From Verrucomicrobiota bacterium (lineage in GTDB: Bacteria; Verrucomicrobiota; Verrucomicrobiia; Verrucomicrobiales; Verrucomicrobiaceae), in contig VFKE01000040.1 in the NCBI GenBank assembly GCA_009885695.1, forward strand, positions 1 to 57,093: a DNA stretch of 57,093 bases, read 5' to 3'. A program made the position numbers and the translations under genes. The notes beneath the pieces are model-generated. The model was not told the DNA's origin. It was given only the letters and a program-made list of their open reading frames with translations, and searched no databases. Below, in pieces: positions 10,429 to 20,165 of the stretch. Position 1 is the stretch's first letter. Each line of letters starts with the position of its first letter.

Positions 10429-10431
10429 TCC

Positions 10432-10953
10432 ATGGCCACCGAGGCCAAGGTCCGCTCAGTGGACGCGCTGGAATCATTCCGCGCGAGCCTCATCATCTTT
10501 GTCACCCGGGCCCGAAGGGCGATCGACCAAGTGGGCGAGGAAGTATCGCGCACCCGACAGTGGGTTCTGACCGACCAGCGCATGCACTGGACTGAGCAGC
10601 TTCGTAAACGGACGCGTGCGATCCAGCAGGCGGAGCAGGAACTTTATTCAGCTAAATTTTCCACGCTCAAGGATTCAGTGAACATGCAGGAACAGGCGGT
10701 GCGCAAAGCGAAGCGGCATTTTGAAGAGGCGGAATTGAAGATGAGGAATGTGAAGATCTGGAATCGCGATTTCGACCGCATAGCCGATCCGCTGGTGAAT
10801 AAGCTCGACAGCGTCCGTCAGTTCCTTGAACACTCCATGCCCAAGGCCATCGCCTATTTGGAAACGACGCAGCGTATTCTCGATTCGTATGCCGAGGCAC
10901 CGCCGCCGATGTCCGCGCCTTCGCCGCCTGCGGAGCCGGAAAAGATGGCATGA
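10432..10953 (+). CDS. Coiled-coil protein in WXG100/EssC-like cluster, Pro-rich tail
   Basis: Starts 3 nt after the preceding stop; heptad-rich; tail APPPMSAPSPPAEPEK. Confidence 0.6.
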   Translation: MATEAKVRSVDALESFRASLIIFVTRARRAIDQVGEEVSRTRQWVLTDQRMHWTEQLRKRTRAIQQAEQELYSAKFSTLKDSVNMQEQAVRKAKRHFEEAELKMRNVKIWNRDFDRIADPLVNKLDSVRQFLEHSMPKAIAYLETTQRILDSYAEAPPPMSAPSPPAEPEKMA

Positions 10954-10999
10954 CCATGCTTGTCTTTGTCCAAAAACGATTATTCTTCGCACTCGCAAC

Positions 11000-11212
11000 A
11001 TGAGCACCCGTGTCAGTTCCACCAATCTTGAAGAAGCCGTGAAAAAACTCTCCGCCGAGTGGCAGGAGACGCGCGGTTATTGGATGGATGCGAAGAGCCG
11101 CGAGTTTGAACACGATTATCTCGCCGAACTCCCGAACCTCGTTTCCCAGGCAAGGACAGCCGTGGAGGAGCTGGATGCTTTCCTTAGAAAGGTCAGGAGC
11201 GCCTGTGAGTAA
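11000..11212 (+). CDS. Second WXG100-like small helical protein (70 aa)
   Basis: MSTRVSSTNLEEAVKKLSAEWQETRGYWMDAKSREFEHDYLAEL...; W-x-D-x5-F motif as in the 10156 ORF; overlaps the GTG start of the ATPase gene. Confidence 0.6.
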   Translation: MSTRVSSTNLEEAVKKLSAEWQETRGYWMDAKSREFEHDYLAELPNLVSQARTAVEELDAFLRKVRSACE

Positions 11213-14200
11213 CGGAATGGAACTGCGGGTCAGCCGGAGCCTGGAATTGCTGGGCGGACTGAGAAAAACTGTCTCTGACTTCGCGAAGCGGGAGGAGGTG
11301 ATGGTGCGCGAACTCAAGGCGCGACGTTACGCGATCGAGCAAAAGCACCAGGGTGCCGCGGACCAGACAGAAGCCGGACTGGTAAAATTGTTTGAGGAGG
11401 CGCGCGTGAAGTTCGACGAGCAGGAGCAGCGCATTCACGCTCGATTTGAAAATCGCCGCGCGCGCATCGAGCGACTGAAGCTCGTGATCTCGCGCAACAT
11501 CCCGCGACGGGCGAAGCAGGCCCGCACTGAGTGGCTGGGTGCTTTGCAAATGAAGCGATTCAAGATCGAGCGGCAAACGGCTCTGGATATCGACTCCGCT
11601 GGCACTGGTGTTGCTGGTTTTCTGCCGCAACTTGAAACACTGCGCGAAAAATTGGTCACGCTCGACCGCAGTGCGCGGCAAAGTTTCGGCGGTTGCAGAG
11701 CCTTCCAGCGAATGCTAAAACGAAAGCGCTGCGTGTCCGAAGGTGAAAGTTCGGAGCCTGTCGCGATGCTCGCCGCCACGCAGGATCACCTGAATAGCGC
11801 GGACATGAAGTTGGACGAATTTGCTGAATTTCCACTGCCTCGTTTCTTCTACTCGGTTTCGCCGTTCATCATCTTTCTCGGCATCATGGTTCTCTCCATC
11901 GGGCTTGCTTACGCGCTGAGTCCGCAAAAACAAACTTTATTTACCTTGGGAGTTTCAGGCATTGTCGCGGCGGCACTGACTCTGTTACTGCTCATCATCT
12001 ACCAGACGGGCATCGGCAAGGCTCGCCCCTTGGCCACGGAGATATCGACCCATCTTGCGGACGCGCGGCGACTGATCGTGGCGTGTGAGACAGCCACCAG
12101 CGGATTCAGTGATGCGGACCGCCGCCGGTTGCAGGAACGATGCGATCGGGAACGCGCGGCCATCGATGAGGAAAAAGTCCAGGCGGATGTCATCGAATCG
12201 GATTTCATGCGATCTGCGGAAACAAAGCTGGCCGCTCAGGTGCCGAGGGCGCTGGCAAAAAACGAGGAGTGGCTCAGGTCCAGGCTCGCGGTCATTGAGT
12301 CAGCGCGAGACGCCAGCCTCGGTCGATTGACTGGAGACGCCACATCTCGGCAGGGTGAACGCCACGTGGAGCGAAAGTCGGACATGAGCGCATGGTTCGC
12401 CGAGGAGGGCCGGCGCTGGAATGAAGTCGAAGGCTTATGGAAGCGCGAAATCGCCTCCTATTATGATGCTATTGCGAAGATGAACGCCGAGGTGGCCGGG
12501 CGATTCCCGGCAGTGGACAAGTCATTTGTCGAGAACTGGTGTCCGCCCGCTGAGTTCACTCCCGTGGCGCCATTCGCGCATCTCAAAGCTGACCTGTCGA
12601 AGCCGGCGGAATTCCTGCCCAAGGATCCGCGTCTCGCCCTGCCTGGCGCATCACAAGTTTCGCTCCCACTGTCGCTCGTATTTCCGCAGCAGGGTTCATT
12701 GCTGTTTGAAACCAGCGAATCCGCTTCAAACTCTTCCGTTGGTGTGCTGAATCAAGTGGTGCTGCGGCTGCTCGCGGCCAACCCGCCTGGCAAGCTTGCT
12801 TTCACCATCATTGATCCGGTCGGACTGGGTGAGAATTTCGCCGGTCTGATGCACCTTGCCGATTACGAGGAGAGCCTGATCAACCGGAAAATCTGGACGC
12901 AAAACGATCAGATCGATGACCGGCTCGCGGAACTCAATGAGCATATTGAGAAGGTGATCCAGATGTATCTCCGCAACGAATACGCGTCGATCACAGAATA
13001 CAATGCTCATGCCGGCAGTATCGCGGAAAAATATCATTTTCTGGTCGTCGCTGATTTTCCGGCGAATTTCAGCGAGACAGCGGCCAAGCGTCTTCAGAGC
13101 ATCGTTGCCAGCGGCCCGCGCTGCGGCGTGTTCACACTGTTGCATTGGGACCAGCGACTACAGATGCCTGACGGACTGGTGCCGGATGAACTGCGCAGAA
13201 ACAGCGTCTGCCTCAAGCGGGATGGGAATGCGTTTATTGTCGGAGGCGAGCAGATTGAAGCGGGTGCTGTGCTGGAGTTTGAGTCGTATCCCGACGAGGA
13301 TCTTGCCGCCGCACTCGTTCACAAAATCGGCAAGGCGAGTATTGATTCCAATCGCGTTGAGGTTCCCTTCTCGCAAATCGCACCCAAGCCATCGGAGTTA
13401 TGGATGGCAGACACGACGAACGAACTTAGGATCGCTATCGGGAGGACGGGTGCCACCAAGCACCAATATATGGCCATCGGCAAGGGCACTCGCCAGCATG
13501 CGTTGATTGCGGGCAAGACGGGTTCGGGTAAGTCCACGCTCTTTCATGTTATCATCACCAACCTCGCGCTCGCGTGCAGTCCTGACCAGGTGGAGTTCTA
13601 CCTTGTCGACTTCAAGAAGGGCGTTGAATTCAAGTGCTACGCCACCCATCGACTGCCGCACGCCCGGGTCGTTGCCATCGAGAGCGACCGCGAGTTTGGC
13701 CTGAGCGTTTTGCAGCGTGTCGATGAGGAATTAAAGCGCCGCGGCGACATGTTCCGCAAACTGGGCGTGCAGGATATTGCAGGCTACAAAAAGGCGGGCG
13801 GCAAGGAGCCCATCCCGCGCACGCTGCTCATCATCGACGAGTTTCAGGAGTTCTACACTGAGGACGACCAGATCGCGCAGAACGCATCTGTGCTTTTTGA
13901 CCGCATCGTGCGCCAGGGGCGTGCATTCGGCATCCATGTGCTGCTGGGATCCCAGACGCTGGGCGGTGCATACACTCTCGCCCGAGCCACGCTCGGTCAG
14001 ATGGTCATCCGCGTCGCTCTCCAGTGCAACGAGGCCGACTCCTACCTCATCATGGACGAGAACAACTCTGCGCCGCGCCTGCTCTCGCGCCCAGGCGAAG
14101 GCATCTACAATGATGCCGCTGGCGCGCTCGAAGGCAACAGTCCATTCCAAGTGGTCTGGATCGGCGATGAAGAGCGTGATGTGTATCTCAATAAAATCCG

Positions 14201-15095
14201 GTCACTGGCTGACGAACGGCACAATCGACATACGGCGCCGATTGTTTTCGAAGGCAACGCCCCCGCGGAAATCCGCGAGAACAGCGCGCTGGCCGCTGCG
14301 CTGGAGACGAAGCCCGAGAAGACGCCTTTTGCCGCCCGTTGCTGGCTTGGCGCGCCGAATTCAATCAAGGGACCCACCGAGGCCGTTTTTCAGCGACAAA
14401 GCGGCAACAATCTGCTCATCGTCGGCCAGCGCGAGGAGACAGCGATGACTCTGCTCGGGCTTTCGCTCGTGGCGCTGGCTGCGCAATATCCCGTTGGCAA
14501 TGCGAAGTTCTACTTCTTCCAAAGCGCTGCGCCGGGTTCGCCGGACGCGGAGTTTCTGGAGAACATCTTCAAGTTCATCCCGCACGGAGTTACCATTGCG
14601 CGGAGTCATGAGGCGGGCGACGTGATGAACGACATTTCAGATGAGTTGAAGAAGCGCGGCGCCGGGGATGAATTGTCAGGAACGGCGATGTTCGTGTTCA
14701 TTCATGGTCTGCAAAAATTCAAAAAACTCAAGCAGGATGACGACTTCAGTTTCTCCAGCAGCGATGATGGCGCCGCCAATCCCGGCGCGCAGTTGGGCGC
14801 GCTGCTGAGCGAGGGTGCCAGCCTCGGCATCCATCTCATCATCAGCGTGGACACATTCAACAATGTTGGCCGATTCCTCAGCCGCAAGGCGCTCACCGAA
14901 TTTGAGATGCGCGTTGTCTTCCAGATGAGCGCGAATGATTCCGCCAGCCTGATTGATTCGCCTAAGGCAGGCAATCTCGGTCTTCATCGTGCGCTGCTCT
15001 ACAATGAACACGAAGGCCAGATGGAAACCTTCCGGCCTTATGCCGCGCCCGATGCTGCATGGTTTGAGGACGCCGCTGCCAAACTTGCGAGATAA
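11205..15095 (+). CDS. FtsK/SpoIIIE-type ATPase, EssC/EccC-like, with N-terminal coiled coil and two TM segments
   Basis: TM pair FFYSVSPFIIFLGIMVLSIGLAYAL / LGVSGIVAAALTLLLLIIY; Walker A GKTGSGKST, Walker B TLLIIDEFQEF; a second FtsK-like domain with degenerate P-loop. GTG start at 11205 or ATG at 11217. Confidence 0.85.
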   Translation: MSNGMELRVSRSLELLGGLRKTVSDFAKREEVMVRELKARRYAIEQKHQGAADQTEAGLVKLFEEARVKFDEQEQRIHARFENRRARIERLKLVISRNIPRRAKQARTEWLGALQMKRFKIERQTALDIDSAGTGVAGFLPQLETLREKLVTLDRSARQSFGGCRAFQRMLKRKRCVSEGESSEPVAMLAATQDHLNSADMKLDEFAEFPLPRFFYSVSPFIIFLGIMVLSIGLAYALSPQKQTLFTLGVSGIVAAALTLLLLIIYQTGIGKARPLATEISTHLADARRLIVACETATSGFSDADRRRLQERCDRERAAIDEEKVQADVIESDFMRSAETKLAAQVPRALAKNEEWLRSRLAVIESARDASLGRLTGDATSRQGERHVERKSDMSAWFAEEGRRWNEVEGLWKREIASYYDAIAKMNAEVAGRFPAVDKSFVENWCPPAEFTPVAPFAHLKADLSKPAEFLPKDPRLALPGASQVSLPLSLVFPQQGSLLFETSESASNSSVGVLNQVVLRLLAANPPGKLAFTIIDPVGLGENFAGLMHLADYEESLINRKIWTQNDQIDDRLAELNEHIEKVIQMYLRNEYASITEYNAHAGSIAEKYHFLVVADFPANFSETAAKRLQSIVASGPRCGVFTLLHWDQRLQMPDGLVPDELRRNSVCLKRDGNAFIVGGEQIEAGAVLEFESYPDEDLAAALVHKIGKASIDSNRVEVPFSQIAPKPSELWMADTTNELRIAIGRTGATKHQYMAIGKGTRQHALIAGKTGSGKSTLFHVIITNLALACSPDQVEFYLVDFKKGVEFKCYATHRLPHARVVAIESDREFGLSVLQRVDEELKRRGDMFRKLGVQDIAGYKKAGGKEPIPRTLLIIDEFQEFYTEDDQIAQNASVLFDRIVRQGRAFGIHVLLGSQTLGGAYTLARATLGQMVIRVALQCNEADSYLIMDENNSAPRLLSRPGEGIYNDAAGALEGNSPFQVVWIGDEERDVYLNKIRSLADERHNRHTAPIVFEGNAPAEIRENSALAAALETKPEKTPFAARCWLGAPNSIKGPTEAVFQRQSGNNLLIVGQREETAMTLLGLSLVALAAQYPVGNAKFYFFQSAAPGSPDAEFLENIFKFIPHGVTIARSHEAGDVMNDISDELKKRGAGDELSGTAMFVFIHGLQKFKKLKQDDDFSFSSSDDGAANPGAQLGALLSEGASLGIHLIISVDTFNNVGRFLSRKALTEFEMRVVFQMSANDSASLIDSPKAGNLGLHRALLYNEHEGQMETFRPYAAPDAAWFEDAAAKLAR

Positions 15096-15137
15096 CACTT
15101 GGCTTGACGTTATATTGAAAGCAGGCGATTTCGATGA

Positions 15138-15719
15138 ATGCTCGATGACGCGCTGGAACGCTACCCGGTTACTCTTCGAATCGAAGATAACATCGAATGT
15201 GTCGTGCGTCCGCTCAAGGCGGAGGATGAAAAAGCGTTTGTGAGTTTTTTGCGGGTAGTGCCTGAGATCGAGCGACTCTTTATCAAGCCCCGGCTGGGGA
15301 GCGAGGACTTCAGTAAACAGTGGTTTGGTGATCTCGACTATGACAGCGCCCTGCCGCTCGTCGCCTTCGCCCACGGGCATATCATAGGCAACGCCACGCT
15401 TCAGCAGCGTGACGGTGGCTGGAAGCGGCACATCGGCCGCGTGCATTCACTCACCCATCCTGAGTATCGCGACGTTGGCATCAGTGGAATGCTGATCCAG
15501 GAGATCATCCATATCGCGCGACATACTGGACTCACGCGGCTGGAGGCTGAGTTTAATGGCGAGCGTGAGGCCGCAAAGAATTGTTTCAAGCACGCTGGTT
15601 TCCAGGAAATGCTCCGCGTGAAAGGCTATCTCAAGGACATGAAGACCGGCAGCCACGACTGGGTGCTCCTCGGGATGCAGCTTCTGCCCGACCAGGAGTT
15701 CACGGCCGCGGGTGACTGA
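15138..15719 (+). CDS. GNAT-family N-acetyltransferase
   Basis: VRPLKAEDEKAFVSFL...GNATLQQRD...RVHSLTHPEYRDVGISGMLIQEIIHIAR...CFKHAGFQE. Confidence 0.8.
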   Translation: MLDDALERYPVTLRIEDNIECVVRPLKAEDEKAFVSFLRVVPEIERLFIKPRLGSEDFSKQWFGDLDYDSALPLVAFAHGHIIGNATLQQRDGGWKRHIGRVHSLTHPEYRDVGISGMLIQEIIHIARHTGLTRLEAEFNGEREAAKNCFKHAGFQEMLRVKGYLKDMKTGSHDWVLLGMQLLPDQEFTAAGD

Positions 15720-15724
15720 CATGT

Positions 15725-15874
15725 TTAACAGCCTGTTGAAAAACGAGGTAACACGGGCTTCCAGCCTGTGATGTTGATCAGGCCTCTGGCCTGATGCGTA
15801 GGAGAAACGACAGGCTGGAAGCCTGTCGTACACTCAGCCATGATGGCCGAGTTACTTTTTCAACAGGCTGTTAA
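15725..15874. repeat. MITE-like nested palindromic element with perfect 19-bp terminal inverted repeats
   Basis: TTAACAGCCTGTTGAAAAA (15725-15743) / TTTTTCAACAGGCTGTTAA (15856-15874); inner 14-bp arms at 15756-15769 / 15810-15823; central hairpin 15777-15795. Confidence 0.9.
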
Positions 15875-16166
15875 GGGTCACTCGTTCCTACAGGTGAACT
15901 TGTGATAGTTTAGAGACTCAAGTGGGTTCAGCAACGTCCGCGCAACGATGTTCGGACGTCATGCACGAAGCTTGAAGGATTGGCGACCGGTGATCGTGAT
16001 TGGAGGCAAAGAAAATTGAACTCCTGTCTTCCCGCCGCATGACAAGATGGGAGGCTCAGCCACTGAAACTCCGACTGGGCTGATGCACGACCAGACTGCG
16101 TTTTCTTGTTCTGGTATTCGCCAAATAATCAGCTGACGGCACTCAAATTTCCCCGGTCGGAATCCA

Positions 16167-17273
16167 TCATGGCTCGACTGGTTGATCACCCGTAATTTTC
16201 AGGCCGATATTACTGTGAAGCTGACGTTCGATTTCGCTCACCCTTCGCGCGAGTTGTGGCAGTCGTGAGACGGCGGCGATGCGACGTCGTTCTGTTTTCG
16301 AAGGCGCGGCTGGGAAACCAAGGTAAGAAGCATCAGGCGCGAGATCTTTGGTGACACCTGAACGCGCGCCCAAAGTGGAACGCGAGCCTACAGTCACATG
16401 ACCGGCCACCGCAGCTTGACCGGCGATCACAACGTAGTCACCGATCTCCGCGCTGCCGGCGATGGCCACGAAAGCGACCAGAATGCAATGTTTGCCGATG
16501 ACTGCGTTGTGCCCAATTTGCACCAGATTATCGATTTTGGTGCCTTCTCCAATCCATGTCCTGCCGAAACGCGCACGGTCAACAGTGCTGTTGGCGCCAA
16601 TCTCCACGTCGTTGTCGATCTGCACGATGCCGGTCTGGGCAATCTTGCGATGCCGGCCATTTTCAAATTCGAATCCGAAGCCGTCCCCGCCGATCACGAC
16701 CCCGCTGTGCAGGAACACACGTTCACCCAGCACGCAGTCGTCATGGACCGTCACGTTGGCGAACAAGGTTGAATGGCTGCCGATGCGCACGTTGCGGCCT
16801 ACGAAACATCCCGCGCCAATCCGGACTCCATGGCCAATCTCGGCGCCATCCTCGATGACGGCGCAGGCGCCAATGGCGACCTGTGTTGGATCGAATATGA
16901 CCGATGACGCGATAACGGCTGCTTCATGCACTCCGGCACGAAAGGGTGGTGGTATGTAGCCATACTTTTCCACCAGTGTGCCAAAGGCCTGACTTGGCAG
17001 CTTCACGGCGATGCATACCGCGTGGGAACCCAGGTCATGCATATCCATGGGAACCAGCACGGCGCTGGCTTTTGTATTGATGAACTGTTTTCGATGCCGT
17101 TCGCTTGTGAGGAAGCTCATGTCGCCGGATCGGGCGTCATTCAGTGATGCAAAACCGAAGATCAGTGTTTCTTCCCCACCATCTCTAAGTTCACCGTGAA
17201 TGTAGGCGGCAAGCTCACCCACTGTCGTTCCGCCAAGTGCGGTATCGTTCCGCCGTTTTGTATCGTCGATCAT
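16167..17273 (-). CDS. lpxD: UDP-3-O-acylglucosamine N-acyltransferase
   Basis: Left-handed beta-helix hexapeptides (VIGKHCILVAFVAIAGSAEIGDYVVIAGQAAVAGHVTVG) and LpxD N-terminus. Confidence 0.88.
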   Translation of the reverse strand: MIDDTKRRNDTALGGTTVGELAAYIHGELRDGGEETLIFGFASLNDARSGDMSFLTSERHRKQFINTKASAVLVPMDMHDLGSHAVCIAVKLPSQAFGTLVEKYGYIPPPFRAGVHEAAVIASSVIFDPTQVAIGACAVIEDGAEIGHGVRIGAGCFVGRNVRIGSHSTLFANVTVHDDCVLGERVFLHSGVVIGGDGFGFEFENGRHRKIAQTGIVQIDNDVEIGANSTVDRARFGRTWIGEGTKIDNLVQIGHNAVIGKHCILVAFVAIAGSAEIGDYVVIAGQAAVAGHVTVGSRSTLGARSGVTKDLAPDASYLGFPAAPSKTERRRIAAVSRLPQLARRVSEIERQLHSNIGLKITGDQPVEP

Positions 17274-17411
17274 GTGTTTGAAACCACCAGTAAGCCTAGA
17301 TAGGATAAGCCAGATGGGCTCAGGCTAGTGTGAACCGCCTTGCCTGTCAATTTGCATGGTTCACGGACATCCGCTCTATATGTATGGACTCCGGCGCACC
17401 CTGTCATCGGG

Positions 17412-18185
17412 TCAATGGGAGGGCGTTGCAGTGGAAGCGGGAGCGGCTTTGGAACACTCCAGCACCAGGTGGGAGCCGTCCTCTGTGATATGCCACGCGG
17501 TAATTTTTTTAAGTGTATCGGCGATTCTTGCGTTCTCTGATTTTGCCAAACTCAACATATCCCCCCATCCGGCAATCTGTAGATTTTGAACAAAGCCTTT
17601 GCTGACTGGCTTGCCTGGGACTGTAATGGCATCGATTTTTACGACAAATGAACCGTTGTCAAAATCAGGTTTGAAAGTGGCGCTACCGACAAGCAATCGA
17701 ATTTCTTTAGGGGGCTGTCCCGTGAAAGAGTTTATGATATTGACCAGAGTTAGTTTTTGAATTGGATAGCGTAAGTCTGTTTCTAATGCCGCACTCACTG
17801 CATCAAATCGCTTAATTCGGATTATGTCCGGATAAACCTGACTACCATTTTTTCCACCGATACCAGCTTCGGTAGCAAGTGCGAGCAACGCATTGCAATC
17901 TTTCACCTCGAGTGAAAGCTCCGTCTTCTCATCGCCTTTGTCCACATTGTCTGCGAAGGAGATCAATTTCTTGCGTAACAAGAGCTTGTCTTCATCGCCA
18001 ACATCAAGTTGCGGCAGAGGAGAAGCATTTTCTACTGTGAATGTTGCGATCTGGCGATCTTGCGCAATGCCGGAATAGATCATCCACGTCACGATCCCTC
18101 CGAAGGTCAGGATCATGATCGCAAATATCGCGCAGCCATAGCCGGGATGAAATTTGCCGGTGGGGACTTTATGTAACTCTGCCAT
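17412..18185 (-). CDS. Hypothetical single-TM membrane protein
   Basis: Long ORF, N-terminal TM 'GCAIFAIMILTFGGIVTWMIYSG'. Confidence 0.55.
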   Translation of the reverse strand: MAELHKVPTGKFHPGYGCAIFAIMILTFGGIVTWMIYSGIAQDRQIATFTVENASPLPQLDVGDEDKLLLRKKLISFADNVDKGDEKTELSLEVKDCNALLALATEAGIGGKNGSQVYPDIIRIKRFDAVSAALETDLRYPIQKLTLVNIINSFTGQPPKEIRLLVGSATFKPDFDNGSFVVKIDAITVPGKPVSKGFVQNLQIAGWGDMLSLAKSENARIADTLKKITAWHITEDGSHLVLECSKAAPASTATPSH

Positions 18186-18270
18186 CTGTTACCGATGGCG
18201 AGGGAACGCATCATGGCAACTCGGACAGTGCCTCTTGCCTTGATGATTTGATGCCTCATGTTGCGACATC

Positions 18271-19347
18271 ATGAAGATTCTCGCCGCGCTGTCCGGAGGC
18301 GTGGACAGCAGCGTGGTCGCCGCGCTGCTCGTCCGCGAGGGGCACGACGTATCCGGTGCCTACATGAAGAACTGGATCAACGAGGAAAATATCATCGGCC
18401 ACTGCCCGTGGCAGCAGGACATCGAGGATGCGCGTGCTGTCGCGGACCGGCTCGGCATCGAATTTAGAGTGGTGAATCTGATGCAAGAGTATCGGGAGAC
18501 GGTTGTTAGATATCTTCTGGAAGGTTACACGCATGGCGTCACGCCAAATCCGGATGTGATGTGCAACCGCGAGATGAAGTTCGGCGTGCTCTGGGACTGG
18601 GCGCGCGAGAACGGCTTCGAGGCCATCGCCACCGGACACTATGCAAGAAAGGATGAAAGCGGCATCCTGAAGGGTCTCGATCCGAACAAGGATCAAACCT
18701 ATTTCCTGGCGATGCTGCGTCCCGAACAGGTGCAGATCGCGCGGTTTCCCATCGGCCATCTGCTCAAGCCGCAGGTGCGTGAGGAGGCGCGCAAGCTTGG
18801 TCTCTCGACTGCGGAGAAAAAAGACAGCCAGGGAATCTGCTTCATCGGTGAGGTGAAGATGGAGGATTTCCTGCGCACTTTTGTGCCGGACAAGCCTGGC
18901 CCGATTGTGAATTTCGAAGGCAAAGTCCTCGGTGAACATCGCGGCCTGCATCTCTATACCTTCGGTCAGCGCAAGGGCATCGGAGTCGCCAGCAATCTTC
19001 ACAAGCAGGCTTACGTGGTCGTGGCCAAACGACCGGAGGCCAACGAACTCGTCATTGCCATCGAGCAGCCGGACACGCCACTGCTCTGGGCCAAACGCTG
19101 CATCATCGGCGGCATCTCCACGACCGGTCCGGATTTGACGGGTTCGCGACGGCTTGAAGCCATGCCGCGCTATCGCAGTCCCGCTGCGGCAGCGGAATAC
19201 AGGCCGTTGGAGCGAGGTGACGGACTTGCTGCTGAAGTGCTTTTTCATGAAGCGCAACGGGCTCTCACGCCGGGGCAAATCTGTGCGTTTTACGACGGAG
19301 ACCGGCTGCTGGGCGGTGGCGTATTTGAAGAAATCTGCTACGAATGA
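18271..19347 (+). CDS. mnmA: tRNA-specific 2-thiouridylase
   Basis: [15 protein letters not shown]...[14 protein letters not shown]...ATGHYAR...DQTYFLAML...[12 protein letters not shown]. Confidence 0.95.
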   Translation: MKILAALSGGVDSSVVAALLVREGHDVSGAYMKNWINEENIIGHCPWQQDIEDARAVADRLGIEFRVVNLMQEYRETVVRYLLEGYTHGVTPNPDVMCNREMKFGVLWDWARENGFEAIATGHYARKDESGILKGLDPNKDQTYFLAMLRPEQVQIARFPIGHLLKPQVREEARKLGLSTAEKKDSQGICFIGEVKMEDFLRTFVPDKPGPIVNFEGKVLGEHRGLHLYTFGQRKGIGVASNLHKQAYVVVAKRPEANELVIAIEQPDTPLLWAKRCIIGGISTTGPDLTGSRRLEAMPRYRSPAAAAEYRPLERGDGLAAEVLFHEAQRALTPGQICAFYDGDRLLGGGVFEEICYE

Positions 19348-20165
19348 AAACCATGTGGACCAAAATCAAGACATTCACCGACATCAAGCTGGAGAAAACC
19401 AGCGACGGCATCGCCAAGATCACCATCAACCGGCCCAAGGTGCGCAACGCCTTCCGTCCGCTGACGGTGAAGGAATTGCTCGAGGCGTTTGAAATCGCCC
19501 ATGAAGATCCCAAGGTGGGTGTTGTCATCCTTACCGGTGAAGGGCCTGATGCCTTCTGTTCCGGAGGAGACCAGAAAGTGCGCGGTCATGCGGGTTACGT
19601 TGGCAGCGATGGTGTGCCACGTCTGAATGTCCTCGATTTGCAGAAAAAAATCCGCAGCATTCCCAAGCCAGTGATTGCGATGGTGGCGGGTTATGCCATC
19701 GGTGGCGGGCATGTGCTGCACGTGGTGTGCGATCTGACCATCGCGGCTGACAACGCACGCTTCGGGCAGACCGGTCCGAAGGTCGGAAGTTTCGACGGTG
19801 GACTTGGCAGCAGTTATCTCGCGCGCATTGTCGGCCAGAAGAAGGCGCGGGAGATTTGGTATCTCTGCCGGCAATACGATGCGCAACAGGCGTTGGACAT
19901 GGGACTGGTGAACGCGGTTGTGCCCTTGAAAAAACTTGAGGCTGAGACGTTGAAATGGGCGCGGGAAATAATGCAGCATTCGCCACTGGCTTTGCGCTGT
20001 CTCAAGTCAGCGCTCAATGCCGATTGCGATGGCCAGATCGGGTTGCTCGATCTCGCAGGGAATGCCACGCTGCTCTATTATATGAGTGAGGAGGCGAAGG
20101 AGGGGAAAAACGCCTTTGTCGAAAAGCGTAAGCCTGATTTTTCTAAGTTCCCTCGGGTGCCTTAA
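19344..20165 (+). CDS. menB: 1,4-dihydroxy-2-naphthoyl-CoA synthase
   Basis: Crotonase fold; [11 protein letters not shown]...[38 protein letters not shown]. Confidence 0.95.
   Translation: MKTMWTKIKTFTDIKLEKTSDGIAKITINRPKVRNAFRPLTVKELLEAFEIAHEDPKVGVVILTGEGPDAFCSGGDQKVRGHAGYVGSDGVPRLNVLDLQKKIRSIPKPVIAMVAGYAIGGGHVLHVVCDLTIAADNARFGQTGPKVGSFDGGLGSSYLARIVGQKKAREIWYLCRQYDAQQALDMGLVNAVVPLKKLEAETLKWAREIMQHSPLALRCLKSALNADCDGQIGLLDLAGNATLLYYMSEEAKEGKNAFVEKRKPDFSKFPRVP

Noticed and set aside
9207-10595. 462-aa plus-strand ORF
   Set aside because: Antisense to the secreted 417-aa protein, then out of frame through the WXG100-like gene; shadow ORF.
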